The position numbers and the translations under genes are program-made. Positions 36,187 to 44,645 of a DNA stretch of 64,000 bases are shown here, in pieces. This DNA is from Boseongicola sp. GTDB taxonomy: Bacteria; Pseudomonadota; Alphaproteobacteria; Rhodobacterales; Rhodobacteraceae. The notes beneath the pieces are model-generated. The model did not search any database and was not told where the DNA came from. It saw only the letters and a program-made list of their open reading frames with translations. The stretch covers positions 1,497,932-1,561,931 of the forward strand of contig CP046179.1 in NCBI GenBank assembly GCA_014075275.1. The letters are read 5' to 3'. The number at the start of each line of letters is the position of its first letter. Position 1 is the first letter of the stretch.

Positions 36187-36723
36187 ATGCACATTATTAT
36201 CGGCCTCATCGGCCTCATCGGCCTTTTGGTCGGCATCTATTATTTCTTCGTTCGCGCCCAGAATACCGTCTACATTGCGGGCGAAATGGCGGATATGGCG
36301 CAAACCGCCCTTGGTGCCGCACGCCGCTTCGGGTTTCGCCGTCAGGCCAATAAGCACCCGGTCGAATGTATCGAAGAACCTCCCCTTGCCGTCGCAGGCC
36401 TGGCATCGGCCTATCTTGGTCTCGATGAATTCCCAACTGAAGAGGCACGGCAGGGTCTGATCGTCGGGCTGCAATCAGAGTTAGACGTGTCGATGAAAGA
36501 AGCTGAAGAACTTTCTGTTCTCGGCAATTGGTTCGTGCAGGAATGTCAGGGCCCTGATCCCGCCATTTCGCGACTGTCGCGCAAATTACACCGGCTGGCT
36601 GGCCCGGAAGGGTTGGTTTCGGCCATGGGGGTCATTTCCCACATCGCCAAACAATCGGGCACAGAGCCAAGCAAAAAACAGATCGAAGCTCTGGACGAGA
36701 TCAAACAGATTTTCAAAGTCTGA
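36187..36723 (+). CDS. Hypothetical protein with one N-terminal membrane segment
   Basis: 178 residues, not recognised. Residues 1-24 (HIIIGLIGLIGLLVGIYYFF) form a membrane anchor; the rest is soluble and mostly helical (EMADMAQTALGAARRFGFRR, AVAGLASAYLGLDEFPTEEA, KKQIEALDEIKQIF). A GGAG nine bases before ATG 36187 supports the start. Helical content and small size recall proteins near TerB-like folds, but I cannot support that. Monocistronic by appearance. Confidence 0.65.
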   Translation: MHIIIGLIGLIGLLVGIYYFFVRAQNTVYIAGEMADMAQTALGAARRFGFRRQANKHPVECIEEPPLAVAGLASAYLGLDEFPTEEARQGLIVGLQSELDVSMKEAEELSVLGNWFVQECQGPDPAISRLSRKLHRLAGPEGLVSAMGVISHIAKQSGTEPSKKQIEALDEIKQIFKV

Positions 36724-36756
36724 CGTTGGCGGACCTGTATCGCGGCAAAGTCGGGC

Positions 36757-37227
36757 CTACTCTGGCCAGGTGACCGTGCCATGGATCGTGTTTTTCACTT
36801 CACCCGTGCGCGCGATTTCTTCGTTCACGTAATACCCGCGCCCCGAGATGCCTTCATGCGCGCCAGTGCCGCCAATATAGCTCCAAGTGCCAAACCCCTT
36901 GCCCAGCGCCACATCATCAATGCTCCAGCGTTGCAGCACCCGATCTCCATTCACGTCAGTGATCGTGCAATTCCCGCCGCCGGATGTCTTGCCGCGCACA
37001 ATCACAAAGCTTCCGAAACAATGGATGGCTTCCATCTCAAGCCGCCCCGCGTCCGCAACTTCGAAGCGGTCGTATTTCGTCTCGGTTCTGAAAACGATCA
37101 GGTTCTCTGATAACGGATCAAAGAAATTCGACGCCACGCCAAAGGCAACTGAATTGACCTCGTATGTCTCGGCAAAAGCAGGCGCCGATATTGCAAGCAG
37201 CACGGCCGTCAGTCGTAGCTCCACCAT
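36757..37227 (-). CDS. Hypothetical secreted protein
   Basis: 156 residues with a signal peptide (LRLTAVLLAISAPAFA) behind GGAGG. The mature domain looks beta-rich with two cysteines (IHCFGSF, GGNCTITD) and a Gly-rich TWSYIGGTGAHEGISGRGYY stretch. Not recognised by family. Convergent with the small membrane-anchored protein gene and divergent from gatB. Confidence 0.65.
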   Translation of the reverse strand: MVELRLTAVLLAISAPAFAETYEVNSVAFGVASNFFDPLSENLIVFRTETKYDRFEVADAGRLEMEAIHCFGSFVIVRGKTSGGGNCTITDVNGDRVLQRWSIDDVALGKGFGTWSYIGGTGAHEGISGRGYYVNEEIARTGEVKNTIHGTVTWPE

Positions 37228-37412
37228 AAAAGAAGCCTCCAATGAATTTGTCCAATCGTCTTCCAGAATTCCTGCGTTTTTGCCGTGATCAATGCAAGGC
37301 ACTTGAAATCAAGAAGGATTGCCCCCGGATATCACCTTTGAACGCGCGCCCGTCTTGCCCCCTGCCCACACCCACCTTATGAGACGGGTTGGATACCGAA
37401 GAGGCGCGCCAA

Positions 37413-38924
37413 ATGCTGGACCTGACATACGAAACGCCAAAGCCAAAAGTCATCGCCGGGGCAACCGGGGATTGGGAACTTGTGATCGGGCTGGAAGTTC
37501 ACGCTCAGGTCGCCTCGAAAGCCAAGCTGTTCTCTGGCGCATCCACCACCTTCGGGGCCGAACCAAACTCCAACGTCGCCTTCGTTGACGCCGCCATGCC
37601 CGGCATGTTGCCCGTCATCAACGAATACTGCGTCGAACAGGCCGTGCGCACCGGTCTTGGCCTGAAGGCCGAGATCAACCTGCGCTCTGCCTTCGACCGC
37701 AAAAACTACTTTTACCCCGACTTGCCCCAAGGCTATCAGATCAGCCAGCTTTACCATCCCATCGTCGGCGAAGGCGAAGTGCTGGTGGAACTCGAAGCAG
37801 GCGTCGCCCGCCTTGTGCGCGTCGAACGCATCCATCTGGAACAGGACGCTGGCAAATCCATCCACGACATGGATCCACATATGTCCTTCGTCGATCTGAA
37901 CCGCACCGGCGTCGCCCTGATGGAGATCGTCAGCCGCCCCGATATCCGCGGCCCGGAAGAAGCCGCCGCCTACGTCGCCAAACTGCGCCAAATCCTGCAA
38001 TACCTGGGCACCTGTGACGGCAACATGCAAAACGGCAATATGCGCGCCGACGTCAACGTGTCGGTCTGTCGCCCCGGCGATTACGAACGCTATCAGGCTT
38101 CCCAGGATTTCGCCCACCTCGGCACCCGTTGCGAGATCAAGAACATGAACTCCATGCGCTTCATCCAGCAAGCCATCGACGTCGAAGCCCGCCGCCAGAT
38201 CGCCCTGCTTGAAGACGGCAAAGAGGTCACGCAGGAAACCCGCCTCTACGACCCCGACAAAGGCGAAACCCGCTCGATGCGCTCCAAGGAAGAAGCGCAC
38301 GACTACCGCTATTTCCCCTGCCCCGACCTGATGCCGCTTGAGATCGAACAGGGTTGGGTCGACGACAACGAAGCTGGTCTGCCCGAACTGCCTGACGCCA
38401 AGAAAGCGCGTTTCGTGGCGGACTACGGCATGACCGACTACGACGCCTCCGTCCTGACCGCCGAGGTCGAAAACGCCGCCTACTTCGAAGAAGTGGCCAA
38501 AGGCCGCGACGGCAAACTCGCCGCCAACTGGGTGATCAACGAGTTGTTCGGCCGCCTGAAGAAAGAGGATCAGGCGATCACCGAAAGCCCCGTCTCGGCC
38601 ACGCAACTGGGCGGCATTGTCGAACTGATCACCAAGGGCGACATCTCGGGCAAGATCGCCAAAGACCTGTTCGAAATCGTCTGGACGACAGGCGGCGACC
38701 CGGCAGAAATCGTCGAGGCCCGCGGCATGAAGCAGGTGACGGATACCGACGCGATTGAGGCCGCCGTAGACCAGATCATCGCCGACAACCCGGCCCAGGT
38801 CGAAAAGGCCAAACAGAACCCCAAACTGGCGGGCTGGTTCGTGGGTCAGGTGATGAAGGCGACGGGCGGTAAAGCCAATCCAAAGGCCGTCAACGAAATA
38901 GTTTCAAAGAAACTATCTTCGTAG
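37413..38924 (+). CDS. gatB: Asp/Glu-tRNA(Asn/Gln) amidotransferase subunit B
   Basis: Part of GatCAB, which converts misacylated Glu-tRNA-Gln and Asp-tRNA-Asn; GatB binds tRNA and activates the acyl group. 503 residues, standard. Blocks [12 protein letters not shown] (about 20), [29 protein letters not shown], and [11 protein letters not shown] are present, and the helical tail/YqeY domain ends in [16 protein letters not shown]. The MLDLTYETP start at 37413 is the family one. Alone here; gatA and gatC lie elsewhere. Confidence 0.98.
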   Translation: MLDLTYETPKPKVIAGATGDWELVIGLEVHAQVASKAKLFSGASTTFGAEPNSNVAFVDAAMPGMLPVINEYCVEQAVRTGLGLKAEINLRSAFDRKNYFYPDLPQGYQISQLYHPIVGEGEVLVELEAGVARLVRVERIHLEQDAGKSIHDMDPHMSFVDLNRTGVALMEIVSRPDIRGPEEAAAYVAKLRQILQYLGTCDGNMQNGNMRADVNVSVCRPGDYERYQASQDFAHLGTRCEIKNMNSMRFIQQAIDVEARRQIALLEDGKEVTQETRLYDPDKGETRSMRSKEEAHDYRYFPCPDLMPLEIEQGWVDDNEAGLPELPDAKKARFVADYGMTDYDASVLTAEVENAAYFEEVAKGRDGKLAANWVINELFGRLKKEDQAITESPVSATQLGGIVELITKGDISGKIAKDLFEIVWTTGGDPAEIVEARGMKQVTDTDAIEAAVDQIIADNPAQVEKAKQNPKLAGWFVGQVMKATGGKANPKAVNEIVSKKLSS

Positions 38925-39019
38925 GCTTTTGGGCTCAGTGCGCGGCAGCGAATGCGCAAAGCGCAATCGCGTGCGCACCCCCTAGATGCCTGACGCCAAA
39001 CCACCATCACACCCCCGTA

Positions 39020-39039
39020 GGGCGGGAGTCACCCCGCCC
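39020..39039. repeat. GC-rich hairpin element
   Basis: GGGCGGG, six-base loop AGTCAC, CCCGCCC, in the gap between gatB and the small minus-strand gene. A GTAGGGCGGG...CCCGCC type element of this kind is, from memory, widespread in Rhodobacterales intergenic DNA. It could terminate transcription from either side. Confidence 0.5.
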
Positions 39040-39052
39040 CACACGCACCCCC

Positions 39053-39232
39053 TCAATGCCCCTGCGCGACCATCGCCACATAAAGCCCGGTCACAATCTG
39101 CGCGACCGTCTCTTTGTCGATCACACCCAGACACCCGGCCCCATAGGCCGCCGCCAACCCGGCATAGGCAAACCGGTGGCACCACATACCCTTACAAATC
39201 ACCTTCATCTTCTCATTCAGCTGTTCAAACAT
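39053..39232 (-). CDS. Small membrane-associated hypothetical protein
   Basis: 59 residues from ATG 39232 behind GTGGAGA. Composition: amphipathic N-terminus (FEQLNEKMKVICKGMWC) then a hydrophobic region (FAYAGLAAAYGAGCLGV, IVTGLYVAMVA). Three cysteines. Family not recognised. A clean ribosome site and a hydrophobic pattern make it more likely real than chance. Confidence 0.5.
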   Translation of the reverse strand: MFEQLNEKMKVICKGMWCHRFAYAGLAAAYGAGCLGVIDKETVAQIVTGLYVAMVAQGH

Positions 39233-39331
39233 CGGAATTTCTCCACTTGAGTTTGAACAGAGCGCTCTGTTACGCTTCCTCGAAGCGCAGTTCATAACTA
39301 TCTGTTTGAAAACAATTTTCAGCCCGCCAGA

Positions 39332-39380
39332 AGTTAGAGCCAAAGTTAGGATGAGTTTTAAGAAAGTTAGAGAGAGTTAG
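39332..39380 (+). promoter_or_regulatory. Phased AGTTAG repeats upstream of the XRE-TPR gene
   Basis: AGTTAG occurs at 39332, 39344, 39365 and 39375, spaced 12, 21 and 10 bases, that is near multiples of a helical turn. The last copy ends one base before the GTG start. This looks like an array of binding sites, perhaps for the HTH protein itself. Confidence 0.5.
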
Positions 39381-39381
39381 A

Positions 39382-40722
39382 GTGCAAGACACATTCGGGG
39401 CGGCCTTCGGGCGGCTGATCAAAAGAAAACGCGCCGAAATGCGCATGACCCAGGCCCAGCTTGCTTGCGCTCTCTACCCGAATCTGCCGCCCGAAGAGGC
39501 CGAAAAACGCAAAGGCGACATCTCAAAACTGGAAAACGGAAAAGTCCCGAACCCAATCACGCAAACCATCAAACGCCTGTCCGATGCACTCGGCATTACC
39601 GAAGACGACCTCGAAGCGCTCCATCGCCGCGTTCAGCTCTCCCCCAGTGAACAACTCTCAAACCTCACCGCGCTGGACCGCGATCAGCTTGAATTGCTTT
39701 CAAGCCGGTTTGAGATTGAAAACCCACACGCACTATCAGATCGCGATCTGCGAGATATGCTCACGAAATGCGCCGAAGACTTCCGCGCGCTTCGAAAAGA
39801 GATCAATGATCTAAAGGGCCTGTCAAAGCGCCTCGACAACTTGCACGGTGCCGCAATGGCTGCGCTGGACAATTTCGAAATCGAGGAAGCCGAAGAATTG
39901 CTCAGCAACGCCCGGGAGATCGTTACCGAGCAACTCCGCGAACCATTGGAAATCAACGCCCAACTTATGGAGGCGCAAGCTGCCGCGGCACTTCTAAGAG
40001 GAAAAGTCAGACATGCTTATGACCTTCTTTGTGCCGCCGCCGATAGCTTTGCAATCATAGATCGAAGCGCTCAACAACATCTCCGGATCTATAAATACTC
40101 AAAAATGCTGTTTGACCGCGCGTCGAGATACGGAGGCGCGGGGTTTCGTTGCGCACTGCAAATCGTCGAGCCTGTCGTTACGGATGAATTACGTACTAGT
40201 ACACCGAAGGCTTGGGCCGACGCGAAAAACTGGCTTGGTTTGGCACACAATGAGAGGAGTCAGACCTGCACTGGTGCGAAGTCGTCCTTTCACTCTGAAA
40301 TGTCACATAGTGCTTACCGCGCCGCCCTAAAAGTCTACACCCGCGACGATCATCCGGTGGACTGGGCCATGACCCAAAACAACCTCGCCGTCGCCCTCAA
40401 AAATCAGGCCACCCGCACCGAAGGCGAAGACAGCACCCGCCTCCTCGCCCAAGCCGTCAACGCCTATCGCGCTGCGCTAGAGGTCCGTACCCGCGACGAC
40501 CATCCGGTGGATTGGGCCATGACTCAATTTAATTTGGCGCTGGCCGAACTCTCACTGGCCGACCAGGACGCCACCGAAGACCCAACACCTCACCTGAACG
40601 CCGCCCTCGACCACGTTGTCGCAGCCCTGACCGTCTATGACCCCGAACACATGAGCTTCAACCACGCCAAAGCCACCCGCCTCCGCGACCTCATCCAATC
40701 CGCACTCGACGCCCTAAACTAA
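39382..40722 (+). CDS. XRE-type helix-turn-helix protein with C-terminal TPR repeats
   Basis: 446 residues. N-terminal HTH (about 8-75: RLIKRKRAEMRMTQAQLACAL, DISKLENGKV), a predicted coiled/helical middle (130-180), and TPR-like helices to the end. The C-terminal half contains a repeated module, AYRAALKVYTRDDHPVDWAM and AYRAALEVRTRDDHPVDWAM, followed by TQNNLAVAL / TQFNLALAE, nearly identical also in DNA, as in expandable roseobacter TPR proteins. Start is GTG 39382 directly after AGTTAG repeats; no good ribosome site, so leaderless or weak translation is possible. Role unknown; likely a regulator with a protein-interaction arm. Confidence 0.78.
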   Translation: MQDTFGAAFGRLIKRKRAEMRMTQAQLACALYPNLPPEEAEKRKGDISKLENGKVPNPITQTIKRLSDALGITEDDLEALHRRVQLSPSEQLSNLTALDRDQLELLSSRFEIENPHALSDRDLRDMLTKCAEDFRALRKEINDLKGLSKRLDNLHGAAMAALDNFEIEEAEELLSNAREIVTEQLREPLEINAQLMEAQAAAALLRGKVRHAYDLLCAAADSFAIIDRSAQQHLRIYKYSKMLFDRASRYGGAGFRCALQIVEPVVTDELRTSTPKAWADAKNWLGLAHNERSQTCTGAKSSFHSEMSHSAYRAALKVYTRDDHPVDWAMTQNNLAVALKNQATRTEGEDSTRLLAQAVNAYRAALEVRTRDDHPVDWAMTQFNLALAELSLADQDATEDPTPHLNAALDHVVAALTVYDPEHMSFNHAKATRLRDLIQSALDALN

Positions 40723-40734
40723 CGCACCCCCCCG

Positions 40735-40794
40735 CCCCATTATCGGCCCAGGAAATATCCTCGCCGAAGGCATGCGGAGGCACTCCGCACCCCG
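40735..40794 (+). repeat. Intergenic repeat family A, copy 1
   Basis: 60 bases beginning CCCCATTATCGGCCCA, matching 43219-43278 at 56 of 60 positions. It contains the hairpin TGCGGAG-GCA-CTCCGCA (40773-40789). Two of the four differences are a compensatory pair in that stem. Confidence 0.8.
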
Positions 40795-40846
40795 ACCACC
40801 ACCGCGCAACCCTCTCCAACTCCTTAACACCCCCCTACCCATGCGG

Positions 40847-40893
40847 TCGGGTCCACCGACGTAATACCGACGTCATACCGACGCGATACAGAC
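40847..40893. repeat. Intergenic repeat family B, copy 1 (11-bp tandem units)
   Basis: 47 bases starting TCGGGTCCA then three 11-base units CCGACGTAATA, CCGACGTCATA, CCGACGCGATA and CAGAC. Matches 43749-43795 at 44 of 47 positions. Confidence 0.8.
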
Positions 40894-41009
40894 AGGCCCA
40901 TTTTGCCCACCCAACGCCCAAATCGCCCCGACAAGACCACCCCAAATCCCACCACCGGCAAACCCAGAAACCACACCCCGGCTCACATTCCCGTGCCCCA
41001 CCTTGCGGA

Positions 41010-41528
41010 TTGAACAAAACCCTGCAACCTATTGACTCATATAATAATAAAATTCCGGCGGGCTTCGCAGTGATACATCAGCTTAAAACCGCATGGCAGG
41101 ATTACCTCCACCCCATGCTCCAACGACCCAAACACCTGCAAGTCGCAGCGCTTTGCTACAAAGTCAGCGACAACAAAACCCAGGTCCTCCTCATCACCAG
41201 CCGCGACACCGGCCGCTGGATCATCCCGAAAGGCTGGCCAGAACAAGGGCTTACAACTCGCGAGGCCGCCATAAAAGAGGCATGGGAAGAAGCAGGCGTT
41301 GTCGCCGAACCGGAACACGGCGACACCATCGGCTCTTACAGCTACGACAAAATCCAATCCACAGGCTGGCCCTTGCCGGTGGAAACACTGGTCTACCCGG
41401 TCGCCGTCGACACATTGGCCGACGATTTTCCCGAAGCACACGAGCGTAAACGGAAATGGGTTGATCCCGAAGAGGCTGCAAATCTGGTGAACGAGCCAGA
41501 ACTGAAGTCGATCCTGCGGAATTTGTGA
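41010..41528 (+). CDS. NUDIX hydrolase
   Basis: Up to 172 residues. The NUDIX box reads GWPEQGLTTREAAIKEAWEE then AGV (about 73-95); the core REUxEE is present as KEAWEE, and the first Glu of the consensus is Leu, a variant common in alphaproteobacterial diphosphoinositol/ADP-ribose-type members (IPKGWP context). Hydrolyses a nucleoside or related diphosphate; substrate unknown. The TTG start at 41010 is weak; later starts at 41070 (GTG) or 41115 (ATG) are possible and would leave the domain intact. Confidence 0.85.
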   Translation: MNKTLQPIDSYNNKIPAGFAVIHQLKTAWQDYLHPMLQRPKHLQVAALCYKVSDNKTQVLLITSRDTGRWIIPKGWPEQGLTTREAAIKEAWEEAGVVAEPEHGDTIGSYSYDKIQSTGWPLPVETLVYPVAVDTLADDFPEAHERKRKWVDPEEAANLVNEPELKSILRNL

Positions 41529-41612
41529 CACTTATCCCGACACCGAAATTCTGATGTTGAACTGATCAGAAATCCCCCCTAGGCAGTCGTCCAAGTGACT
41601 TTGGGGGAAGCC

Positions 41613-43097
41613 ATGGCAGATCGGGACTTAGAAGCGCGCCACCGCGAAACGCTGGATCGGGATCTCGGTCGATATTCAAACCTTGAACGGGCAACCAGCT
41701 ATGCGGGCCGCCCGGTTGTCGGTTCCGGCATTGCGCTGGTTTTCATAATACTTGCCGGATTGGCGGCTGCAATTCTCTTCGGCCAGACCAGCAATAGTTA
41801 TATCGTCGTCATCGCCGCCGTCTTTGGCGCTTACATGGCCCTGAACATCGGTGCCAATGACGTTGCCAACAACATGGGTCCAGCGGTCGGGGCGAACGCG
41901 CTGACCATGGGCGGGGCCATTGCAATCGCCGCGATTTTTGAAAGCGCAGGCGCGCTTTTGGCAGGCGGCGACGTGGTCTCGACCATCGCCAAAGGCATCA
42001 TAGCCCCGGAAAGTATGCAAAACTCAGCGACCTTTATCTGGGCGATGATGGCAGCACTTTTGTCCGCAGCGGTTTGGGTCAATCTCGCGACCTGGGTTGG
42101 CGCACCCGTCTCGACCACACATTCGGTCGTTGGCGGCGTGCTTGGCGCTGGCATCGCGGCCGCCGGGTTTGCCGCCGTCAGTTGGGGCACCATGGGCGCG
42201 ATCGCCGCAAGCTGGGTCATCTCCCCGGTCCTGGGTGGCCTGATTGCCGCTGGTTTCCTGTGGTTCATCAAAGCCCGCATCATCTATCAGGCCGACAAAA
42301 TCGCCGCCGCGCGCATATGGGTGCCGGTTCTGGTGGGGATCATGGCCGGAGCATTTGCCGCCTACCTCGCGCTGAAGGGCCTGAAAAAGATCATAAAGAT
42401 CGACATGTCATCGGCCCTCATGATCGGCCTCGCCATCGGCATTCTGATCTGGCTCGCCATGATCCCGGTGATCAAAAAACAATCCGAAGGCCTGGAAAAC
42501 CGCAACCGCTCGCTGAAGGTGCTGTTCGGCATCCCGCTTATCGTCTCGGCGGCGCTCCTCAGCTTCGCACACGGTGCCAATGACGTGGCGAATGCCGTTG
42601 GCCCCCTCGCCGCCATCGTGCAAACCTCCTCCAGCGGCAGCTTCACCGACGCTGTTTCGATCCCGCTTTGGGTCATGGTGATCGGCGCGCTCGGGATCTC
42701 GTTCGGTCTCTTCCTGTTCGGCCCGAAACTGATCCGCATGGTCGGCAATCAGATCACCAAACTGAACCCGATGCGGGCCTACTGCGTGGCACTCTCGGCC
42801 GCCATCACGGTTATCGTGGCAAGCTGGCTGGGTCTGCCCGTCAGCTCCACACATATCGCGGTTGGCGGCGTGTTCGGCGTCGGCTTCTTCCGCGAATGGG
42901 ACGCCGAGCGTCGCCTGCGCGCCGCCCGCATGGCCGTGCCAGATCGCCCAAAACTCGCCCCCGAGGAACGCCGCCGCCGCAAACTGGTGCGCCGCTCTCA
43001 CTTCATGACAATTATTGCGGCCTGGCTGATCACCGTCCCCGCCGCCGCCCTTCTGTCATCCATCATCTTCTTTGGCATCTCTGCAGTCTCTAGCTAG
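41613..43097 (+). CDS. Inorganic phosphate transporter, Pit family
   Basis: 494 residues with about ten to twelve membrane segments in two repeats. The Pit signature occurs in both: IGANDVANNMGPAVGA (about 83) and AHGANDVANAVGPLAA (about 320), together with VSTTHSVVGG and VSSTHIAVGG. This is low-affinity proton/metal-phosphate symport. GGGGGA before ATG 41613 fixes the start. A soluble 40-residue N-terminus precedes the first membrane segment. No phoU-like gene adjoins it, unlike many pit loci. Confidence 0.95.
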   Translation: MADRDLEARHRETLDRDLGRYSNLERATSYAGRPVVGSGIALVFIILAGLAAAILFGQTSNSYIVVIAAVFGAYMALNIGANDVANNMGPAVGANALTMGGAIAIAAIFESAGALLAGGDVVSTIAKGIIAPESMQNSATFIWAMMAALLSAAVWVNLATWVGAPVSTTHSVVGGVLGAGIAAAGFAAVSWGTMGAIAASWVISPVLGGLIAAGFLWFIKARIIYQADKIAAARIWVPVLVGIMAGAFAAYLALKGLKKIIKIDMSSALMIGLAIGILIWLAMIPVIKKQSEGLENRNRSLKVLFGIPLIVSAALLSFAHGANDVANAVGPLAAIVQTSSSGSFTDAVSIPLWVMVIGALGISFGLFLFGPKLIRMVGNQITKLNPMRAYCVALSAAITVIVASWLGLPVSSTHIAVGGVFGVGFFREWDAERRLRAARMAVPDRPKLAPEERRRRKLVRRSHFMTIIAAWLITVPAAALLSSIIFFGISAVSS

Positions 43098-43163
43098 TAA
43101 ATCGACAGCGCAGCAATCTCTTAGGCTGAAATGGCATTGCTCACTGTCTTCGATAACCGGGGC

Positions 43164-43183
43164 CGTCCGGTCATGACCGGACG
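43164..43183. repeat. Perfect 20-bp palindrome after the phosphate transporter gene
   Basis: CGTCCGGTCA and its exact reverse complement meet without a loop. Followed by TGTTCTTTCG. It could fold as the pit terminator or act as a dimer binding site. Confidence 0.55.
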
Positions 43184-43218
43184 TGTTCTTTCGACCCGCT
43201 CTGCTTAATTCAGCCCCA

Positions 43219-43278
43219 CCCCATTATCGGCCCAATAAATATCCTCGCCGAAGGCATGCGAAGGCACTTCGCACCCCG
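43219..43278 (+). repeat. Intergenic repeat family A, copy 2
   Basis: Second copy of 40735-40794. The hairpin here is TGCGAAG-GCA-CTTCGCA (43257-43273): relative to copy 1 a G-C pair became A-T on both sides, so base pairing is kept. Confidence 0.8.
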
Positions 43279-43519
43279 GATTGCGGGGCGAAATCCGTTC
43301 CTTTCCCAAAATGATCATTCCAGTCCTCGATATCGCCTCACGTCGCAGGCTCTGGTGTTTACCTGAAATCAGCGATTCGCCCTTCATGAAATGTTCATCA
43401 TCATTCTGGGCAGCTCTTCATTGAGCCCTTAGCGATCACCCCAATTTTGTTTCCGATCCCAAGACACTACCCAGGTAGACGACAAGATCGTTCTCGAATC
43501 CCGCCTGATCCTGCCACAA

Positions 43520-43690
43520 TTGGAGGTAAAAAGGGGCTACATTAGTCATACTAATACCCTATTAGCTACGTAGATTAAGACCATGGCAAGTGAAGAGTTA
43601 ATGTGTATGTGACCTGCCAACTGTGTGTGTAAGTAAGTAGTGAGTGTTGTGAGTTGAAAGGGCGCCGTATGTGTGACGGCGCCCTTTGCC
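43520..43690 (+). ncRNA. Candidate small RNA ending at the orphan terminator
   Basis: Inferred only from the strong terminator at 43657-43690, the inverted repeats at 43541-43555 and 43566-43573 and the lack of a gene. The 5' end is a guess; no convincing -35/-10 pair was found. Confidence 0.25.
43657..43690 (+). terminator. Strong hairpin terminator without an upstream protein gene
   Basis: AAAGGGCGCCGT, loop ATGTGTG, ACGGCGCCCTTT then GCCTTTTCT. A perfect 12-bp stem with a 7-base loop. The nearest plus-strand gene ends 560 bases upstream, so it may close a small RNA. Confidence 0.7.
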
Positions 43691-43748
43691 TTTTCTAACG
43701 ACCCTTTCTGACCACCCCAAGTTCATTAACAAGCCGTTTCGGCACCGC

Positions 43749-43795
43749 TCGGGTCCACCGACGCAATACCGACGTGATACCGACGCTATACAGAC
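43749..43795. repeat. Intergenic repeat family B, copy 2 (11-bp tandem units)
   Basis: TCGGGTCCA then CCGACGCAATA, CCGACGTGATA, CCGACGCTATA and CAGAC; second copy of 40847-40893, in the leader region of the DUF4177 gene. Confidence 0.8.
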
Positions 43796-43879
43796 TGTCG
43801 GTTTTGACGCCGCCACTGGCTCTTTCACAGGCTGTCCACTGGTGATAAACATGAGCTTCGACAACGAGACGAGGCATGC

Positions 43880-44293
43880 ATGAGCAGCTTTGAATACCAG
43901 GCCGTACCGGCACCTGTGCAGGCGATTAAAATCAAGGGAGTTAAATCCGTTGACGACCGCTTTGCCCGCACGATTAGCGATGTGCTGAACGAAATGGCCG
44001 CCGATGGCTGGGAGTTTCTGCGCGCCGAAACCCTTCCCTGCGAAGAACGCAAAGGTTTGAAAGGCACTCAGAAATCCTTTCAGAACCTGTTGATATTTAA
44101 ACGGGAAATTCACGGGGCAGCTCAGGCAACGACGCCAGCTGTGGCAGTGGACGCCGTGGCTGAAAAAGCAGTCGAACCCGCCCCCGAACCCGCTCTGCCA
44201 CCACTGACCCTGGGCGAATCCGATCGAACGCCTTCGGAAATCCTGCGTGCCGAGCGCCCCGTTTCGGTGCCACGCCCGCCGCAGACAGAATAA
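43880..44293 (+). CDS. DUF4177 domain protein
   Basis: 137 residues. The N-terminal 75 residues match the DUF4177 pattern: FEYQAVPAP, then LNEMAADGWEFLRAETLP and LLIFKRE, a small alpha/beta fold of unknown role. The rest is a Pro/Ala/Glu-rich tail, probably disordered. The gene lies 84 bases after repeat B copy 2 and is convergent with bolA. Confidence 0.8.
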   Translation: MSSFEYQAVPAPVQAIKIKGVKSVDDRFARTISDVLNEMAADGWEFLRAETLPCEERKGLKGTQKSFQNLLIFKREIHGAAQATTPAVAVDAVAEKAVEPAPEPALPPLTLGESDRTPSEILRAERPVSVPRPPQTE

Positions 44294-44310
44294 TTTCTCA
44301 AAAGCAGCGC

Positions 44311-44568
44311 CTACTCCGAAAGGTGAAGGGCCAGCGCATGAATGCGCCCAAGTATGTCGTCGCCAAGCGCCGCATGCACGGCGCGGTGACGTTGCAGGCG
44401 GCTCATCCCGCCAAAGCGTGCGGAATTCATCGTTATTTTCCAATGACTTTCGCCGCCCTCCTGGAATCCTGCGTGACCGCGATGAGCTTCACTTTCGTCA
44501 AGGATCTCCAAGCCCGATGGGGCAAACTCAGCCAACAACCGTGCGCGCATTTCATCCGAAATCGACAT
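44311..44568 (-). CDS. bolA: BolA-family protein
   Basis: 85 residues. Blocks LEILDESEAHRGHAG (about 21-34), ESHWKITMNSARFGGMSRLQRHRAVHAAL in pieces (His and FxGxxRxxRHRxVxxxL) and a final IHALALHLSE match BolA proteins, which work with monothiol glutaredoxins in iron-sulfur handling. The RHR segment and the conserved His near 34 are the likely cluster ligand region. Divergent from the J-domain gene, 77 bases apart. Confidence 0.94.
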   Translation of the reverse strand: MSISDEMRARLLAEFAPSGLEILDESEAHRGHAGFQEGGESHWKITMNSARFGGMSRLQRHRAVHAALGDDILGRIHALALHLSE

Positions 44569-44645
44569 TTTTTTAGCTGCCCCCCCTTCAATCTCCGGCT
44601 GAGAACAGTAAACTCGTGCGTCCGAGTCGGAAAGGGAAATGTCAG

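Larger units (their letters stand above)
43098..43879. other. 782-base gene-free region with repeats, palindrome and orphan terminator
   Basis: Contains a perfect 20-bp palindrome (43164-43183), repeat A copy 2, a short inverted repeat ATTAGT-CAT-ACTAAT (43541-43555), a GT-rich low-complexity run (about 43620-43655), a strong hairpin (43657-43687) and repeat B copy 2. No family-like protein is encoded. Confidence 0.6.

Noticed and set aside
37377-38606. Long open frame opposite gatB
   Set aside because: It is the antisense of a high-GC conserved gene; its composition mirrors gatB codon positions and it has no family features.
39382-40722. Phage repressor and a prophage
   Set aside because: The HTH-TPR protein stands alone; no integrase, structural or lysis genes and no attachment repeats are nearby.
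40835-41017. Short minus-strand protein over repeat B
   Set aside because: Both copies of repeat B can be read as similar peptides, but there is no ribosome site and the 11-base period is not a multiple of three, so the similarity comes from the DNA repeat.
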